A stretch of DNA of 64,000 nucleotides from Actinomadura viridilutea (GTDB lineage Bacteria; Actinomycetota; Actinomycetes; Streptosporangiales; Streptosporangiaceae). This document shows positions 61,566-64,000 of this stretch, one piece after another. Made by a program: the position numbers and the translations under genes. The notes below the pieces were generated by a model, which saw only the letters and a list, made by a program, of their open reading frames with translations, did not search any database and had not been told where the DNA came from. The stretch is from positions 1 to 64,000 of the forward strand of contig PVNI01000016.1 in NCBI GenBank assembly GCA_003001795.1, in the 5' to 3' direction. Each line of letters begins with the position of its first letter. The first letter of the stretch is position 1.

Positions 61566-62294
61566 TCAGGCTGGGGTGGTGGTGGCGGACATGTTGCTGA
61601 CGCGGCCTTGGGGGTCGAAGGAGACCTGGATCCCGAAGCCAGGGCCGGTGATGCTGAGCTCGGTGTAGTCGTGATTGAACGCGGCGCCGAGCTGACGCAG
61701 GCGGGCGTAGCTGTGGATGGCGCGCCGCTGGTCCCGGAGGGGCATCTCGGCGAGTCCCTGCTGCAGGATGCGCATGACGCGAGGGAATGCAGGCGGCGGC
61801 AGCTGGAACTCCGGGTGCTCGAGAAGGAACGCGGCACGCGTGCCGCGGCCGACGTCGGCGTGGTAGGAAGTCCAGACGCCTGACACGACCTTCGCCGCGT
61901 CCAGAAGCGTCGAGGCGACGCGGGCCGGTTCCAACCTGAAGTCGGCGGGACCGCCGGGCACCGCGGTGAAGGGGATCTCCGCGGACGCCAGCTCGGGGAT
62001 GCCGTACTGCTGGCCGAATTCGCGCACCTTGACGGACGCGGCGGTCAGGGATTCGGAGTAGCCGGTCGGGTTCGCCCAAGCCCACAGCCACGACTGCGGG
62101 CCGGGGGCCGCGCTACCGAGCAGGTGGACGCGGGTGCACCTGAGATTGCGGCTGCCGGTGAACTCGAAGAGTCCTTCCCGCAGGTCCATGTGCCAGTTGT
62201 GCCGGCCGACGACCTCCTCCAAGCGCAGCTGGTGTTCCAGGGACAGTAGCGCCGCGTCATCGAGGACGTTGGCCAGCGTGAGCGTTCCGGACAT
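61566..62294 (-). CDS. DUF6882 family protein
   Basis: 242 residues: HNWHMDLREGLFEFTGSRNL, SWLWAWANPTGYSESLTAAS, VREFGQQYGIPELASAEIPF, then a C-terminal half with TSYHADVGRGTRAAFLLEHP and SITGPGFGIQVSFD. The W-A-W-ANP and FGxxYGIPEL patterns are those of DUF6882, frequent beside toxin genes. ATG 62294. Divergent from the Imm49-like gene. A decayed second copy lies at the right end of the window. Confidence 0.82.
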   Translation of the reverse strand: MSGTLTLANVLDDAALLSLEHQLRLEEVVGRHNWHMDLREGLFEFTGSRNLRCTRVHLLGSAAPGPQSWLWAWANPTGYSESLTAASVKVREFGQQYGIPELASAEIPFTAVPGGPADFRLEPARVASTLLDAAKVVSGVWTSYHADVGRGTRAAFLLEHPEFQLPPPAFPRVMRILQQGLAEMPLRDQRRAIHSYARLRQLGAAFNHDYTELSITGPGFGIQVSFDPQGRVSNMSATTTPA

Positions 62295-62504
62295 GGGCGG
62301 AAGGCTAGGGCAATCCCACTGCTGCGGCGATCCGAATCACCAACCTCGATAGATCCTTCGTGAGTGCGCCATACCCGGCGGTGCGGGCAGGAGCCGCCGG
62401 GCGTAGCCGGTCACGGCGACTTGTGCAGGCGTGTGGAGTGAAACCGTCGAAGCGGCGGCACGCGTCACAACCGCGGATCTTGAGTTGAGAACGGGAGCAC
62501 ACAC

Positions 62505-63278
62505 ATGCGGATTGCGCGTCACGAGGTCAGCGAGGAGCGCCTGCGTGCCGCCACCGAGAACTTCGCCGAGCGGATCGCCGACCTCGTCGACATGCAGCAG
62601 AACGTCGAGTTCGACCACGCCTTCGGCTGGGAGATGGTCGGCATGGACCTGCTCGACTACGCCGGCGCGCGGTCGGTGGCGGATCCGGCGATCGATGACG
62701 ACACGTGGAAGGCGCTGCTGTCGGCGGCCGAGGCGAATCTGGGGGCGGTGTACCTGGCCGGGGCTCCCAAGGGCGCGCCCGCGTCGGTCACGATCACTTA
62801 CACGGGCACCGGGGTGTCCTACAACGGCGTGCCCGCCGACGCTGGGACGCTGCACGTCTCGGACTGGCTCAAGGCGCTCTACCTGTGGATCATCATCGGA
62901 CGGCAGGACCACAAGCGCGGAGCGTTCCTGTTCATCGGCAATCGCCTCCCCGAAGACGCAGGGTTCGCGCACGCCCTCGCCGACTACGTGTTCGGTGAAC
63001 GTGCCCTTGTGGCCAAGTACCTGGAGGACGCGGCCGGCGACGCGGCGTCCGCGCTGCGTGCCCTCACCGACGGCGCCCAGGACGCATTCTGGGACGCGAT
63101 CGCAGGCATGCTGACCGCCTACCGTTCCGCTCTCAGTGACGATCCCCGTCCGCGCACGCTGCTGCCCCTGGAACCGCTCGCGCTGACCACGCTGGCCGTC
63201 CGCGGCGCGGGCTGGGAGCAGCGCATCGAGTCCGACTACCTGCCGGTCCGGCTCACCTCGGGAAAGGCCGCGCAGTAG
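62505..63278 (+). CDS. Imm49-family immunity protein
   Basis: 257 residues, predicted all-helical: RIARHEVSEERLRAATENFA at the start, LLDYAGARSVADPAIDDDTW, VTITYTGTGVSYNGVPADAG, LWIIIGRQDHKRGAFLFIGN, then DYVFGERALVAKYLEDAAGD. The start and order of segments match Imm49 proteins of actinomycetes. ATG 62505 follows GGGAGC. No cognate toxin lies next to it, so it is an orphan immunity gene, perhaps against a competitor's or exchanged toxin. Confidence 0.8.
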   Translation: MRIARHEVSEERLRAATENFAERIADLVDMQQNVEFDHAFGWEMVGMDLLDYAGARSVADPAIDDDTWKALLSAAEANLGAVYLAGAPKGAPASVTITYTGTGVSYNGVPADAGTLHVSDWLKALYLWIIIGRQDHKRGAFLFIGNRLPEDAGFAHALADYVFGERALVAKYLEDAAGDAASALRALTDGAQDAFWDAIAGMLTAYRSALSDDPRPRTLLPLEPLALTTLAVRGAGWEQRIESDYLPVRLTSGKAAQ

Positions 63279-63284
63279 CGGGCT

Positions 63285-63600
63285 CGCTAGGGCCGTTGAG
63301 GAACGGGCGCTCGCCGGGGACGTCGGTGAATGAGACGATCTCGCTCAGACCGGCGGTGGTGAAGCCGTGGGCGAGGGCGTTGCGGGCGGCCTCGACCCGC
63401 GTAGCCGCGGCTCCAGTGCGGCGGGCCGGCCGCCCGCCGCCGATCTCGACGGCGGAGGTGAATAGGCGTGGAAGTCGGCCGTCCACAGGCCGGTGAAGCC
63501 GAGGAACGCGCCGGTGGCGATGTGCTCGGAGTCGAGCGGCTGCCGTTGGTCAGCGTCGGCCTCGATGGGCTGGTCTCCGACCCGCTGTGCGGCATCCACG
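63285..63600 (-). pseudogene. Decayed GNAT (RimJ/RimL-type) acetyltransferase
   Basis: Minus-strand pieces in two frames: HIATGAFLGFTGLWTADFHA, then after a frame change FTSAVEIGGGRPARRTGAAA and EAARNALAHGFTTAGLSEIV followed by SFTDVP. This follows the GNAT order GFTGL, VEIGWRL, ATEAARALAxGF, EIVSFT. The acetyl-CoA loop is corrupted and no intact frame remains. Confidence 0.65.
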
Positions 63601-63779
63601 TCGTCGCAGGGGTGCTGCGCTGAACGACGTGCGCGTCGAACTCCGGGCAGCGCGTGGAGCTGCGGGTGAACGACCTGGTCGGCCGCGAGCTCGCCTCAAC
63701 GATCTGCCGGGCAAGTGCTCGAGGAGGAACTGCGGCGTGAGCGCGGGGGGCGATGTCGGACGTGGGAGCTGCTCCAATC

Positions 63780-64000
63780 ACCCGACAAGACAGGCTCGTC
63801 CGTGGGGTCGGGCGGAGGCGCGTGAACGGGACCTCCGCGGACGCCGCGTTCGTCATGTCGGGCTGCTGCCCGAAGCCGCGCTTCTTCTTAGATGTCAGAG
63901 ACTCGGCGTAGCTGATCGGGTTCGCCCTGGCTCACAGCCGCGAGTGCGAGCCAGGGCTTGCCAAGTGTTCCGAGCGCCTTGTCGGTGCCGCTGCCGTGAG
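63780..64000 (-). pseudogene. Decayed second DUF6882 copy (runs off right edge)
   Basis: Minus-strand sequence reads ARANPISYAESLTSKKKRGF and GFGQQPDMTNAASAEVPFT, matching WANPTGYSESLTAASVKVREF...ASAEIPFT of the intact DUF6882 gene (segments quoted in part). A stop codon precedes it (SRL-stop-ARANP) and downstream coding is scrambled. The 63600-63780 stretch may be more of the same remnant. Confidence 0.6.

Overview
The window is very GC-rich DNA with GTG/ATG starts and dense, often overlapping genes. It carries a bacterial proteasome activator, type VII (ESX) secretion genes, SigE-type sigma factors, WYL and pirin/MarR regulators and many membrane proteins. This points to a spore-forming-type actinomycete, most likely the Actinomadura/Thermomonosporaceae group; that assignment is inference from gene content.

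Layout. 1-15 kb is chromosomal core: an alkaline-phosphatase-like membrane protein cut by the left edge, a GT87 glycosyltransferase, DUF4446, pheA, serS, a HAD phosphatase, quinone oxidoreductase plus bpa, an EspI-like proline-rich ATPase, tRNA-Ser(UGA) and an M15 peptidase. 15-24 kb holds regulators beside their likely targets (MarR/pirin, WYL/DinB/VOC), an AAA ATPase behind a 24-bp palindrome, a thioesterase, and a MauE-like gene downstream of a frameshifted RlpA-like gene. 24-36 kb has two sigma factors, an acyl-CoA ligase, a TrmH/SpoU methyltransferase, tRNA-Ser(GCU), tRNA-Arg(ACG), a MarR-controlled oxidoreductase/flavin monooxygenase pair, and several gene fossils (TnpB, GvpL/F, and a hydrogenase-subunit/flavoprotein chimera).

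36-45 kb is an ArsR gene followed by six tightly overlapping genes for a membrane-bound group-4-hydrogenase-like complex. The order is like M. tuberculosis Rv0081-Rv0087 (from memory). The large subunit lacks all four cysteines that would hold the NiFe centre, while the small subunit keeps its Fe-S cysteines. The complex is therefore probably an energy-converting-hydrogenase-related (Ehr) proton/electron machine and not a hydrogenase. Between arsR and the first structural gene lies about 1 kb of degenerate tandem repeats built from the 3' end of arsR.

45-64 kb is accessory. It contains a secreted propeller-like protein and transposase debris. It also holds a type VII secretion island: on the minus strand two small ESX-like proteins, DUF6177, a TNT-like membrane protein, EccD and a MinD-like ATPase; on the plus strand DUF6507 and a large polymorphic toxin with a predicted PD-(D/E)xK nuclease end. 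Behind the toxin sits an array of duplicated and decaying immunity/chaperone-type modules (DUF6301, TY-Chap, DUF6882, Imm49). EccB, EccC and MycP are not in the window. Base composition drops from about 56.5 kb onward, consistent with horizontally exchanged toxin/immunity cargo.

Function names are from recalled family features in the translated sequence; no database search was run.
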